Shown: positions 8,063-17,142, counted from the first letter of the stretch. The stretch: 64,000 nt of DNA from Nocardiopsis ganjiahuensis DSM 45031 (GCF_000341085.1 NZ_ANBA01000003.1:124001-188000); one strand, 5' to 3'. Notes: a model not told the origin generated them from the sequence alone. Program-made: numbers and translations.

Positions 8063-8422
8063 ATGACTGAGTCGAGCCAACCCCCAGGACCCCAGTCCGC
8101 CCAGGCTTTCTCGTCACGTACCGTGAGATTCTTTATGTGTGTCGCCGACCGCCAGGACCGCGCCGTGGCCATAGAGCGGTTCGACGAGCCCGACGAGCAG
8201 ATCGTCATCATGCACCTGCGCCGCGCCATCACGGCCACCGTGGCAGCCCGCCACGGCGTGCTCCTGCTGGACCGCGCCGAGCAGATCCCCTGGCGCAGCA
8301 TCTTCCACGTCCCTCTGCACATCCCGGACGAGGACCTCCACCGGTGCCTCCCCCCAGAGGTGCAGAGGATGACCGCCACCCCGGACCAGATCCCGATGGA
8401 GGTCCGGCTACACCCCGAATAG
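8063..8422 (+). CDS. hypothetical protein upstream of the integrase
   Basis: 119 residues with an ATG after a GGAGGAGG run (8042-8049). The sequence is a mixed alpha/beta small domain without cysteine clusters or membrane segments; RTVRFFMCVADRQDRAVAIE and DEQIVIMHLRRAITATVAAR read like two beta-alpha units. It ends 9 bp before the integrase start, so the two are co-transcribed. No family recognised. The AT-rich stretch 7925-7985 upstream, with the inverted repeat CTGGGTTTACCCAG at 7912-7925, may hold the promoter. Confidence 0.6.
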   Translation: MTESSQPPGPQSAQAFSSRTVRFFMCVADRQDRAVAIERFDEPDEQIVIMHLRRAITATVAARHGVLLLDRAEQIPWRSIFHVPLHIPDEDLHRCLPPEVQRMTATPDQIPMEVRLHPE

Positions 8423-8431
8423 GAGACCCCT

Positions 8432-9979
8432 GTGGCATATGCAGAACCCCGTGGGAACCGCCAGTGGCGGGCCCGCTACACGAAGGCGGACGGGACCCGC
8501 GCGTCCAGAGACCGCCACCCCGACACCGGGGAGTACTTCACCAGCCGCCGGGCAGCCGAAGCGTGGGGAGACGCCGAGGAAGCCCGCATCGCCGCAGGGC
8601 TCCGGCCGGCCACCCTGGAGAGCGGGAAGTCCCAGACGTTCGGGCAGTGGGTGAACACCTGGTACGTCCAGCAGGACCTCGCACCCTCGACCATGTCGGC
8701 GTACCGGACGAACATCGAAGCGCGGTTGCTGCCCTACTTCGAGGACGTGCCGCTGGCCGAGATCACCTCCGCGCGGGTCACGGACTGGGAGCGGCGCCTG
8801 AAAGCCGAGGGCCTGTCCTCGGAGACCATCCGGACGTACCGGGGGGTGCTGTCCGTGATCCTCGCGGACGCAGCCCAGGAAGGGCTCATCACCGCGAACC
8901 CGGTCTACAGGCCGAAGGGGCGAGGGAAGCGCGCCGGGAAGTCGAAGCACCGCGGCCCGGAGAAGGCGATCGCCAGCCCTTTCGAGGCACTGATGGTCGC
9001 CGAACGGGCGGCCGCCCTGTCCGGCCGCGCCGACGAGTTCGTGCAGACCATCCTCATCGCCTACGCGGGGCTCCGGTGGGGTGAGACTGTCGGCCTCCAG
9101 CGCCAGTACGTGCGCATGGCCCGTCTGCGGGTCGAGCACCAGGTGTACGAGCTGCCCGACGCGACGTTCGTGCTGTGCCCGCCGAAGGAAGACTCGTACC
9201 GGGATGTGGACCTGCCTGCGTTCCTGACCGACCTGCTGTCCGAGCACATGGTGCGCCGCCGGTCCTCCCCCACCATCCTCCTGGAGGACGGCACGGAGGT
9301 GTGCGCGTGCGCCCGGCCGGGCTCGGACACCCAGCCCCACCCGGGTGGCGCGTTTGTGTTCACCGGCCGGCCGACGAAGAGAGCGGCGCCGGGCAAGGCC
9401 AGGAAGAAGGGTGAGGACCCCGGCGAGCGGATGACCCCGCACTGGCGCCGGAGCGGGTTCGCCAGCTTCGTGTTCACCCCCGCCACCGAGGGGTTCTACC
9501 CGCCGAAGGCGCCGTTGCCCCGCCGCCCGGTCCCGGTCAGTGGCGAGGCTGTCCCGGGTGAGCCGGTGCGCGGTCGTGGATATCAGGGTCGCGCTGATCG
9601 GAAGTGGGACCCGGTGGTCCCGGACCTCACCCCGCACGGGCTGCGGCACAGCCACAAGACGTGGTTGGTCGAGGACGGGGTGCCGGAGGTCCTGTCGCAT
9701 GAGCGCCTGGGCCACGAGATGGGCGGGATCGCCGCCCGGTACACGCACATCACCCAGGAGATGCGGGACCGGATGTTGGCGGGGTTGACGGCGCGGTGGG
9801 AGGGCGCGCTCCAGGCCCGGTTCGAGATGGACCCGAACAGTTCGGTGCCGATCGTCGACGGCCTGCTGGCTCCGCTGCGGGAGGAGGCTGCGCGGACAGA
9901 AGTCGCGCAGAAATCCCCCCAGAATCCCCCCAACACGAAGGGCCGCCCCCTTCGGAGACGGCCCCTGCGTGTGTCTTGA
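8432..9979 (+). CDS. int: tyrosine site-specific integrase
   Basis: 515 residues from a GTG preceded by AGGAG. An N-terminal arm-binding region (AYAEPRGNRQWRARYTKADG) and SAM-like core-binding domain are followed by the catalytic domain. The first catalytic arginine is in YAGLRWGETVGL, the HxxR box in PHGLRHSHKTWL, the second histidine in RLGHEMGG and the nucleophile tyrosine in ARYTHIT. A longer-than-usual insertion (about residues 295-390) separates the boxes. The stop lies 7 bp from the tRNA-Ala 3' end, the normal arrangement for an integrase using that tRNA as attachment site. Confidence 0.95.
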   Translation: MAYAEPRGNRQWRARYTKADGTRASRDRHPDTGEYFTSRRAAEAWGDAEEARIAAGLRPATLESGKSQTFGQWVNTWYVQQDLAPSTMSAYRTNIEARLLPYFEDVPLAEITSARVTDWERRLKAEGLSSETIRTYRGVLSVILADAAQEGLITANPVYRPKGRGKRAGKSKHRGPEKAIASPFEALMVAERAAALSGRADEFVQTILIAYAGLRWGETVGLQRQYVRMARLRVEHQVYELPDATFVLCPPKEDSYRDVDLPAFLTDLLSEHMVRRRSSPTILLEDGTEVCACARPGSDTQPHPGGAFVFTGRPTKRAAPGKARKKGEDPGERMTPHWRRSGFASFVFTPATEGFYPPKAPLPRRPVPVSGEAVPGEPVRGRGYQGRADRKWDPVVPDLTPHGLRHSHKTWLVEDGVPEVLSHERLGHEMGGIAARYTHITQEMRDRMLAGLTARWEGALQARFEMDPNSSVPIVDGLLAPLREEAARTEVAQKSPQNPPNTKGRPLRRRPLRVS

Positions 9980-9986
9980 CCTGCGG

Positions 9987-10060
9987 TGGAGCTATGGGGA
10001 TTTGAACCCCAGACCCCCTCGATGCGAACGAGGTGCGCTACCGGACTGCGCCATAGCCCC
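9987..10060 (-). tRNA. tRNA-Ala(CGC), attachment site of the element
   Basis: A complete cloverleaf on the minus strand: acceptor GGGGCTA pairs with TAGCTCC, anticodon stem CCTCG/CGAGG encloses TTCGCAT (anticodon CGC), and the T arm reads GGGGTTCAAATCCCC. The G3:U70 pair, the identity element of alanine tRNAs, is present. Discriminator A at 9987 is followed by CC. The 3' end faces the integrase. Confidence 0.95.
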
Positions 10061-10118
10061 TGAAGACGAGACAAAGACTAGCAGGAAAATTCGGATGGTC
10101 CGAACTCCGCTGTCCCGG

Positions 10119-10799
10119 TCAGTCTCCGGCGGCCCTCAGGCGGGCGTCCGCGTACTGGTCGTAGACCTGGCTGCGACGCTCGATGAAGGCGATGACCTCG
10201 GCTTCGCGCTCGGCCTCCCGTTCGGCTTCGCGGGCCTCCTCGGCCTCGGCCCGGCGAGCTCTGAGGAGCGCCCGGCGGCGCGCCCTGGCCTCGGCCTCGC
10301 GGCGCTCGGCGTCGGCCTTGGCCGCCTCACGGAGCAGGACCACGTGCCCGGCGAGCAGCAGGACCGGCGGAGCCATCACCCACCAGGGCCCCAGCCCGAA
10401 GGAGACCGCCACCACGGTGGCGATGTTCAGCAGGGTGAGGACACTGGTGCGGCGGCGCCGACGGGCGATGACCCGGGACCGGGGTTCTCGCCCGGGGCGG
10501 GGACTCCGTTCCACGGAAGGCCGGCTCCGCTCCGGAGCCTCCTCGGCGGCCGTGTGTTCGCCGTTGACGGCGGGCCGGGTCATCACCTGGGTCTCGGTGA
10601 GGTCCGGGTCGCCCTCGTCGCCTGAGAGGCCCTCCGCGCCGTGCTCGGTCTCCTCGTCGGCCTCGGTCGCCTCGGCTTCCTCGTCCTCGCGTCGGGTGTC
10701 CTCGTGGACGGTGTCCACCGAGTCCTTCCGCAGCAGCATCGGGACGAGGACGATGAGCCAGACCACCACGATGGCCAGGTACAGAGGAGAGCTGCTCAT
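10119..10799 (-). CDS. glpR: GlpR/SepX-type divisome membrane protein
   Basis: 226 residues from an ATG close behind GAGGAGG; an overlapping GTG one codon earlier is possible. An N-terminal membrane segment (LYLAIVVVWLIVLVPMLL) is followed by an acidic linker, two central hydrophobic segments (about residues 120-157) and a charged coiled coil ending in RRSQVYDQYADARLR. This matches the actinobacterial receptor of the gephyrin-like protein Glp, called GlpR in Corynebacterium and SepX in Streptomyces, which helps place the division machinery. The matching glp gene lies at 13388, supporting the call. It is not the glycerol repressor of the same name. Confidence 0.82.
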   Translation of the reverse strand: MSSSPLYLAIVVVWLIVLVPMLLRKDSVDTVHEDTRREDEEAEATEADEETEHGAEGLSGDEGDPDLTETQVMTRPAVNGEHTAAEEAPERSRPSVERSPRPGREPRSRVIARRRRRTSVLTLLNIATVVAVSFGLGPWWVMAPPVLLLAGHVVLLREAAKADAERREAEARARRRALLRARRAEAEEAREAEREAEREAEVIAFIERRSQVYDQYADARLRAAGD

Positions 10800-11203
10800 C
10801 ACCCCTCCTCACGATGACGGCCACTGAACGTTGGTCGACACTTCGTCGACACCGCTCCGCGTGTGGCTGGACGTACTCCCGGAAGTAGAGACGTCCTCCG
10901 GCCGGACATCGTTCCTGGCCCCGGTCGGGCCGGGATCGATTCCCGTGTGCCATATCCACGCGTTGCCCGCATCGTCAATGCGTCTATGTTCCGCACGGTA
11001 CGACCCCGTGTCCATAAATGCGCCACATTCCGACCGGAGTGTCGCAAGATTGTGGACGCTCAGTTTCGGTCGTCACACCCTCCCGAGCGAAAGAGCAGGT
11101 CAGGCACTGACTGCGGAGCGCAGTGCCAATTCAACGCAAAGTAATGAATCATTGTGCTTAAAGAGGGGTTTAAGCTCCGGGCGCATCCGTGATGCTGCCA
11201 TGT
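10800..11203. other. 404-bp intergenic stretch
   Basis: No gene is supported here. The base composition is lower in GC than around it. It contains an inverted repeat, GCACTG and CAGTGC near 11104-11126, that could be a weak terminator or regulatory hairpin, and a possible promoter for glpR close to 10810-10900. Nothing else is recognised. Confidence 0.4.
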
Positions 11204-11923
11204 TCAGTTCGATCCCGGGTGCGGACTCGCCGGATCGCGCGGATCACCGCCACCGTTCGGGCCCTGTGGCCCCAAAGCGGAACCCGGGCCGGAACCACCC
11301 TCCTCGGACGGCCCGGAAGGCGTTCCCTCGTACCAGCGGCGCAGCACGCCCCGGGGGACCTCCTCCGTGGTGAGCGCGTAACAGATGTGGTCCCGCCAGG
11401 CCCCGTCGATGTGGAGCTGGCGTCTGCGCACACCCTCGTCACGGAAGCCCAGCTTGGTGACCACGCGTCGGCTGGCACGGTTCTCGGGACGGATGTTGGC
11501 CTCGATCCGGTGGAGTCCGACGGTGAAGAAGGAGTGGTCGACCGCCAGCGCGACCGCGGTCGGGGCGATCCCGCGCCCCGCGTAGGCGCTGTCGACCCAG
11601 TATCCGACCTGCGCCGACCTGGCCGAACCCCACACGATGGCGCCGACCGTGAGCTGACCGACGAAGCGGCCCTCGTAGGTGACCGACCACGGCATCGACA
11701 GGCCCTGCCTGGCCTCGCGACGGATCGCCTGGAGCATCGCGACGTAGGGCGTGAGCCCGGTCGTGCGCAGCGGCATCTCCGGGTACGTGGGCTCCCAGGG
11801 CCGCAGCCACTCGGCGTTGCGCGCCCGGGTGTCCCTCAGCACGGGAGCGTCGCGAAGGCGCAGAGGGCGAAGCGCGATCGGCCCCTCCTGAAGGGTGACG
11901 GGCCACCCCTGTCTGCGATTCAC
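11204..11923 (-). CDS. RimJ/RimL-family GNAT N-acetyltransferase
   Basis: 239 residues from a GTG preceded by GGAGGG with good spacing. The GNAT fold is clear: LRPLRLRDAPVLRDTRARN (strand 1 and helix 1), AQVGYWVDSAYAGRGIAPTA (motif A with the acetyl-CoA loop) and HRIEANIRPENRASRRVVTK (motif B). This is the RimJ pattern for N-terminal acetylation of ribosomal or other proteins. The C-terminal 35 residues are Gly/Ser/Pro-rich and probably disordered. Its place between glpR and the Mo-cofactor genes is conserved in actinobacteria as far as I know. Confidence 0.85.
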   Translation of the reverse strand: MNRRQGWPVTLQEGPIALRPLRLRDAPVLRDTRARNAEWLRPWEPTYPEMPLRTTGLTPYVAMLQAIRREARQGLSMPWSVTYEGRFVGQLTVGAIVWGSARSAQVGYWVDSAYAGRGIAPTAVALAVDHSFFTVGLHRIEANIRPENRASRRVVTKLGFRDEGVRRRQLHIDGAWRDHICYALTTEEVPRGVLRRWYEGTPSGPSEEGGSGPGSALGPQGPNGGGDPRDPASPHPGSN

Positions 11924-12176
11924 GTCCGTCCCTCCGAGGCCTTCGACGCCGCCCTGCGCGGTCGCGACACCGGCCCTTGGCGCCCGTGGCGCACCCGTTG
12001 TCGGTGATGCCTTCCAGTATTCCACTCCGTCGGCGTGGGGTGGCGGGCGTCACCCTCACCACACGAGAATCGGATGATTCCAAACTCCATTCACTCCTGC
12101 ACCGAAAACAGACACAGGGTCAAGGAATTCTCTGCCCCCGGAATGCCCGGGATGTGATTCCGGTCATTGTTCGGTG

Positions 12177-12698
12177 TCATTCGGCCCGAGGGTGGTCTCC
12201 GCCCCGGAGCTGGTCGATCGCGTGGCCCAGAACCGGCTCCAGCACGTCCATCCCGTCGCGTACACCGCCTCGGGAACCGGGCAGGTTCACCACGAGCGCG
12301 CGGTGTCCGGAACGTTCGGTGATCCCGGCCAGCCCCCGGGAGAGGATCGCCGTGGGCACGCCCTTCTCCCGGCCCGCCGCACGCAGCGCCTCCGCGATCC
12401 CCGGGATCTCCCGGGTGAGCAGCGGGCGCGTCGCCTCGGGGGTGAGGTCCTGCGGGGTGAGCCCGGTGCCCCCGGTGGTCAGCACCGCGTCCACCCGCTC
12501 CTGGAGCGCCCGCTCGATGGCCTCGGCCACCGGAGCGCCGTCCGGCACCACCCAGGGGCCGACGACCGCGTAGCCCAGGGCCTGGAGCCGCTCGACGATC
12601 ACCGGGCCGGAACGGTCCGGGTAGACCCCGGCGGCCGCCCTGTTGGAGGCGGTCACCACCGCGACCCGGCGCACCGGAGCGCCCACCGGCTCACTCAC
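12177..12698 (-). CDS. mogA: MogA/MoaB-family molybdopterin adenylyltransferase
   Basis: 173 residues, the usual length. The molybdopterin-binding signature VDAVLTTGGTGLTPQDLTPE and the downstream NLPGSRGGVRDGMDVL are present. The family adenylates molybdopterin before Mo insertion. It overlaps moaC by eight bases and precedes the acetyltransferase. In this glp-galU setting it may serve the housekeeping cofactor pathway. Confidence 0.9.
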   Translation of the reverse strand: MSEPVGAPVRRVAVVTASNRAAAGVYPDRSGPVIVERLQALGYAVVGPWVVPDGAPVAEAIERALQERVDAVLTTGGTGLTPQDLTPEATRPLLTREIPGIAEALRAAGREKGVPTAILSRGLAGITERSGHRALVVNLPGSRGGVRDGMDVLEPVLGHAIDQLRGGDHPRAE

Positions 12699-13194
12699 CG
12701 CGCCTCCAGTGGCCCTTCTTGCCGCCGGTCTTCTCCTCCACCCGCACCCGGGTGACCTCCGCCTCGGGGTCGAGCGCCTTGACCATGTCGACCAGCCCGA
12801 GCGCCGCCGTCATGACGCAGGTGAGCGCCTCCATCTCCACCCCGGTGCGGTCCGCGGTGCGCACCGTGGCACTGATGTCCACCCCGTCGTCCACGACGGT
12901 CAGGTCCACGTCGACGCCGTGCACGGCGATCGGGTGGCACAGGGGCACGAGGTCGGGGGTGCGCTTGGCCCCCTGGATCCCGGCGATCCGGGCGACCGCG
13001 AGGGCGTCGCCCTTGGGGACCTCACCACCGCGCAGGGCCGCGACGGTCGCGGGGGTGAGCAGGACCCGGCCCGTGGCCGTGGCGGTGCGGGCGCTGACGT
13101 CCTTGCCGGAGACGTCCACCATGCGCGCGGCGCCGGACTCGTCGAGGTGTGTGAGGCCGGAGGGGTGGGCTTCCGGCTGTGGGGTGTCGGTCAT
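12691..13194 (-). CDS. moaC: cyclic pyranopterin monophosphate synthase MoaC
   Basis: 167 residues if the ATG at 13192-13194 is used; an in-frame ATG at 13210-13212 would add six and neither has a strong ribosome site. Family landmarks are LTHLDESGAARMVDVSGK, the KRTPDLVPLCHPI active-site segment and EMEALTCVMTAALGLVDMVK near the end with its catalytic lysine. It makes the pterin ring of the molybdenum cofactor with MoaA, which is not in the window. Overlaps mogA by eight bases. Confidence 0.92.
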   Translation of the reverse strand: MTDTPQPEAHPSGLTHLDESGAARMVDVSGKDVSARTATATGRVLLTPATVAALRGGEVPKGDALAVARIAGIQGAKRTPDLVPLCHPIAVHGVDVDLTVVDDGVDISATVRTADRTGVEMEALTCVMTAALGLVDMVKALDPEAEVTRVRVEEKTGGKKGHWRRGE

Positions 13195-13387
13195 CGCTGT
13201 GGGGCCACTCATCGTCTTCGTCGCGAACACGCGGCCCGCCGGTACGGCTGACCACGGGGACACGGGGTGACGCGTCCCACGAAGACGGTACTCCCACCCT
13301 GAGACACCGGGGGCTTCGGCAGCGACGCGCCGTCCCGGTCCGCCGGTGCGGGCCGCGGGCACGGACCCGACGACCCGCGGTCAGCGG

Positions 13388-14614
13388 TCAGCGGTCGGGC
13401 AGGACGAGCACCTCCGCCGACGCGCCGGCGGGGAGCTCGGTGGTGTCCTCGGGGACGACCAGGAGCCCGTTCGCGTCCGCCAGGGCGGACAGCTGGTGCG
13501 AGCCCTGCCGGACCGCCGGGGCGACCGTGGGGAGCTCGTCCGGGGCGCTGGGGCCCGCCAGAACGGCACGCAGGTAGGAGCGGCGGCCTGGGGGCGAGCC
13601 GACCGGGGCGGTCAGCCGGGCGCGCACGCTCGGGAGCGGGTTCGGGGGCAGTCCGCGCAGCCTGCGCAGGACCGGCCGGACGAACAGGTGGAACGACACG
13701 AACGCGCTCACCGGGTTCCCCGGGAGCGTGAGGATCGGGGTCTTGTCCGGGCCGATCGTCCCGAACCCCTGGGGTTTGCCGGGCTGCACGGCCACCTGGG
13801 TGAACTCCACGGTGCCCTGCCGGGTCAGCACCTCCTTGACCACGTCGTAGACGCCCATGCTCACGCCGCCGGTGGTGATCACGACGTCCGCGCGGACCAG
13901 GAGCCCTTCCAGGGTGTCCCAGACGGTGGCCGGGTCGTCGCCCACGAAGCCGTGGCGGTGGACCTCGCAGCCCTCGTCCTTGGCCGCGGCGGCGATCATG
14001 TAGCTGTTGGACTCGTAGATCTGGCCCGGCCCGAGGGGACGGCCCGGTTCGACCAGCTCCTCGCCGGTGGAGAGCACGACCACGCGCGGCCGGGGGTGCA
14101 CCGGGACCGAACGGCGTCCCACCGCGGCGAGGACCCCCATCTCACCGGCTCCGATGCGGGCCCCGGCACGGAGCACCGTCGCCCCCTCCTCGACGTCCTC
14201 CCCGCGGCGCCGGACGAAGCTCCCCGGACCGGTGGGCCGGTCGATCAGTACCTCGGCGGCACCGCCGTCGGTCCACTCCACGGGGACGACGGCGTCAGCC
14301 CCCATGGGCAGGGGCGCACCGGTCATGATGCGGGCGCACAGGCCGGGGCGGATCGCGGTCGGGTCGGGATCGCCGGCCGGGATGTCCGCCACCACCGGCA
14401 GCCTGGCCGGGGCCTCGGACGATGCCCCGGCCAGGTCGGCCGCGTGGACGGCGTACCCGTCCATCGAGGAGTTGTCGAAGCCGGGCAGGGACACCGGGGA
14501 GACCACCGGCTCGGCGAGCACGGTCCCGTGTGCCTTGAGCAGGTCCAGCTCGGTCGCTTCGGGAGTGGCGACCAACCCCAGAAGATCGGAGATGTGCTGT
14601 TCGACGCTCTTCAT
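13388..14614 (-). CDS. glp: MoeA/gephyrin-like molybdotransferase Glp
   Basis: 408 residues with all MoeA domains: PGFDNSSMDGYAVHAADL near residue 45, RIMTGAPLPMGADAVVPVE near 95, STGEELVEPGRPLGPGQIYESN near 190, VVITTGGVSMGVYDVVKE near 245 and LPGNPVSAFVSF near 305, then the C-terminal beta domain. Established work on Corynebacterium shows that the homologue next to glpR binds FtsZ and GlpR rather than, or as well as, inserting Mo. The galU-glp-moaC-mog-rimJ-glpR order here identifies it as that paralogue. A second MoeA occurs at 35997. Confidence 0.9.
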   Translation of the reverse strand: MKSVEQHISDLLGLVATPEATELDLLKAHGTVLAEPVVSPVSLPGFDNSSMDGYAVHAADLAGASSEAPARLPVVADIPAGDPDPTAIRPGLCARIMTGAPLPMGADAVVPVEWTDGGAAEVLIDRPTGPGSFVRRRGEDVEEGATVLRAGARIGAGEMGVLAAVGRRSVPVHPRPRVVVLSTGEELVEPGRPLGPGQIYESNSYMIAAAAKDEGCEVHRHGFVGDDPATVWDTLEGLLVRADVVITTGGVSMGVYDVVKEVLTRQGTVEFTQVAVQPGKPQGFGTIGPDKTPILTLPGNPVSAFVSFHLFVRPVLRRLRGLPPNPLPSVRARLTAPVGSPPGRRSYLRAVLAGPSAPDELPTVAPAVRQGSHQLSALADANGLLVVPEDTTELPAGASAEVLVLPDR

Positions 14615-14724
14615 GAGGTCCTTCCGAATGGTGTGGGCGCTGGGAGCGCCCCCGTCACGGAGCGCGGCTCCGGTCCCATTGTGACCACCTCCGGAGCGGA
14701 CGTCCCGGACCCGGCCCTCAGGTG

Positions 14725-15666
14725 TCAGCCCCGCAGACGCTCCTGACGGTCCACGAACTCACGCAGCCAGGGCAGGAGCTCGTCGGCGAGGTCGGGGCGG
14801 CGACAGGCGAACTCGACCACGGTGCGGATGTAGTCGGCCTTGTTGCCGGTGTCGTAGCGGTTCCCGCGCAGCAGCACTCCGCGCACCCCGCCGCCGTTCC
14901 CGGGGCTGGTCCGGGCCAGTTCCTTCAGCGCGTCGGTCAGCTGGATCTCCCCGCCGCGGCCCGGCGGGGTGTCGCGCAGCACCGGGAAGACCGCCGGGTC
15001 GCACACGTAGCGGCCGATGATCGCCCACCGGCTCGGGGCCTGCTCGGGTGAGGGCTTCTCCACCAGGTCCGTGACGTTGACGACGTCGTCCTCGTCGGTG
15101 GGCTCCACCGCGGCGCAGCCGTAGAGGGAGACCTGCTCGGGTTCCACCTCCATGAGGGCGACGACGCTGCCGCCGTGGGTCTCGCGGACCTCGATCATGC
15201 GGCGGAGCAGGTCCGCGGACTCGATGAGGTCGTCACCGAGGAGCACCGCGAAGGGGTTGTCCCCCACGTGCGCCTCGGCGCACAGCACGGCGTGTCCCAG
15301 GCCCCGGGGCTCGCCCTGGCGGACGTAGTGGACCTGGGCGAGGTCGCTGGACTCGCGGACCGACTTGAGCTTCTCCTCCTCGCCCTTGGCCGCGAGGGCC
15401 TCCTCGAGCTCGTACGCCCGGTCGAAGTGGTCCTCGATGGAGCGTTTGCTGCGCCCGGTGATCATCAGGAGGTCGTCGAGCCCGGCCTCGACGGCCTCCT
15501 CCACGACGTACTGGATCGCGGGCTTGTCCACGATCGGCAGCATCTCCTTGGGAGTGGCCTTGGTGGCGGGCAGGAACCGGGTGCCCAGTCCCGCCGCCGG
15601 CACGACCGCTTTGGTCACGGGGGCGGCGTCGGTACGGGGTCGTGTCTGGTCGGTGTCGGCGCTCAT
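14725..15666 (-). CDS. galU: UTP-glucose-1-phosphate uridylyltransferase
   Basis: 313 residues. The nucleotidyl-transfer motif KAVVPAAGLGTRFLPATKAT near residue 20 and EMLPIVDKPAIQYVVEEAV after it are diagnostic, with LGDDLIES holding the metal aspartate. It makes UDP-glucose for cell wall and exopolysaccharide. The first 18 residues are a variable tail. It heads the leftward galU-glp-moaC-mog group; 110 bp separate it from glp. Confidence 0.95.
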   Translation of the reverse strand: MSADTDQTRPRTDAAPVTKAVVPAAGLGTRFLPATKATPKEMLPIVDKPAIQYVVEEAVEAGLDDLLMITGRSKRSIEDHFDRAYELEEALAAKGEEEKLKSVRESSDLAQVHYVRQGEPRGLGHAVLCAEAHVGDNPFAVLLGDDLIESADLLRRMIEVRETHGGSVVALMEVEPEQVSLYGCAAVEPTDEDDVVNVTDLVEKPSPEQAPSRWAIIGRYVCDPAVFPVLRDTPPGRGGEIQLTDALKELARTSPGNGGGVRGVLLRGNRYDTGNKADYIRTVVEFACRRPDLADELLPWLREFVDRQERLRG

Positions 15667-15882
15667 GAACGGCACTTTAGGACAGCCGACCCCTGTTACG
15701 TGGCCTGATGCGTTCCCGTGGCCGAGAAGTACCCGTCGTTTCGGACGCAGGCGCAGAAATCGCCACCGCCCGTTCACTCCCAGGGGAACTCGTGCTCACC
15801 GCCCGGCCGACACGGGGCCGCCTCCTCCGTGCTCGGGCCCCGCCCCTCCGGAAGGCGCCGGGGCGGGTGCCACACTGGGTCC

Positions 15883-16524
15883 ATGGGTGTCCCGAACGAC
15901 CAGAGCAGGTCCGCCAAGCATGAGCTGCGCACGCGCCTCCTCGCCGGGCGGAGGGAGCGGAGCGCACCGGAGCGCGACCGCGTGGGCTCGGCGGTCCGCG
16001 ACACGCTCATGGAGCTGCCGTGGCTGGCCATGGGCGGGACCGTGGCCTGCTACTACTCCGTCGGCGGCGAACCCGACACCCGCAGGCTGGTGAGCGCGCT
16101 GTGGAAACGGGGCACGTACGTCCTCCTCCCGGTCTTCCTCCCCGACGGCACACTCGACTGGGCGGCCTTCGACGGCCCCGACAGCCTCGCGCCGGCCGGG
16201 CACGGGCTGCTCGAACCCACCGGTCACCGCTACGGGGCCGAGGTGCTGGGCCGCGCGGACGCGGTGATCTGCCCGGCCCTGGCCGTGGACCGGCGGGGAA
16301 CCCGGATGGGGCGCGGCGCGGGCTGCTACGACCGGGCGCTCGCCCACAAGGGACCGCACACCCCCGCGATCGCCGTGGTCCACGACGGCGAGTTCGTCGA
16401 GGAGCTCCCCGCGGAGCCGCACGACCGCCCCGTGGACGCCGTGGTCACCCCCGGCGGCGGACTCCACGTGTTCGATCCCGCCGCGGTGCTCTGGCCCGGT
16501 GGCGCGCCCCCACTCGGGGATTAA
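15883..16524 (+). CDS. 5-formyltetrahydrofolate cyclo-ligase
   Basis: 213 residues. SAKHELRTRLLAGRRERSAP near the N-terminus is the substrate-binding helix, and RRGTRMGRGAGCYDRALAHK holds the conserved glycine-rich YDR motif near residue 140. It converts 5-formyl-THF to 5,10-methenyl-THF using ATP. Divergent from galU, with 216 bp between the starts. The C-terminus is slightly extended and proline-rich. Confidence 0.9.
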   Translation: MGVPNDQSRSAKHELRTRLLAGRRERSAPERDRVGSAVRDTLMELPWLAMGGTVACYYSVGGEPDTRRLVSALWKRGTYVLLPVFLPDGTLDWAAFDGPDSLAPAGHGLLEPTGHRYGAEVLGRADAVICPALAVDRRGTRMGRGAGCYDRALAHKGPHTPAIAVVHDGEFVEELPAEPHDRPVDAVVTPGGGLHVFDPAAVLWPGGAPPLGD

Positions 16525-16728
16525 GGCGACCGGCCGGAGCGTTATGGCAGGCGGTCGTGTCCCGAACAGGTCCCGTCCGCACCCCCGCCCGCCGCGTCCC
16601 GCCCCCGGGACGCCGTGCCCGCGAACACCCGGGACCCGAGCGGTGAGGGGCTGTCGCGGCTGTGGTCGGCGAACGCGTACTATTTAGCAGTCAACGGGTG
16701 TGAGTGCCAGCAAGGAGGACCCGGAACA

Positions 16729-17118
16729 GTGCCTACGTACCAGTACGCGTGCACCGAGTGCGACGCCCAGATGGAGGTCGTGCAGAGCTTCAGCGACGAC
16801 TCGCTGACGGTCTGCCCCGAGTGCGAGGGACGCCTGCGCAAGGTGTACTCAGCGGTCGGCATCGTCTTCAAGGGTTCGGGCTTCTACCGCACCGACAGCG
16901 GGAAGACCACCACGAACAGCTCCGCTCTGACCGGCTCCAACGCCGCCGAGAGCAGCGCCGAGGGCAAGGCCGGCGGGTCCGCCGACTCCGCCAAGTCCAC
17001 CTCGGACTCCGGCAGCACCGCTTCCGCCGGCACCGGCACCGCTTCCAGCAGCACGGGTGGCAGCGACAGTTCGAGCAGCAAGAGCACCAGCGGCAGCACC
17101 GCCGCGACCAGCAGCTGA
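16729..17118 (+). CDS. FmdB-family zinc-ribbon protein
   Basis: 129 residues from a GTG preceded by AAGGAGGA. The N-terminal 50 residues form the FmdB zinc ribbon with PTYQYACTECDAQMEVVQSF and VCPECEGRLRKVYSAVGIVF, four cysteines in CxxC pairs, then FKGSGFYRTD. The rest is a Ser/Thr/Gly/Ala low-complexity tail typical of actinobacterial members. Its biochemical role is not established. A strong hairpin terminator follows. Confidence 0.88.
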   Translation: MPTYQYACTECDAQMEVVQSFSDDSLTVCPECEGRLRKVYSAVGIVFKGSGFYRTDSGKTTTNSSALTGSNAAESSAEGKAGGSADSAKSTSDSGSTASAGTGTASSSTGGSDSSSSKSTSGSTAATSS

Positions 17119-17142
17119 GCCGCCGCACCGTTGACCGCGGCC

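Larger units (their letters stand above)
1..9987. mobile_element. right part of an integrative element inserted at tRNA-Ala
   Basis: The stretch carries an integrase next to a tRNA 3' end, an excisionase-like gene, phage-type regulators, a Prim-Pol and helicase pair, iterons and small accessory genes. This is the modular plan of actinomycete integrative and conjugative elements or of phage satellites. The other attachment site was not found here, so the element extends past the left edge. No conjugation or capsid gene is visible. Confidence 0.82.
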
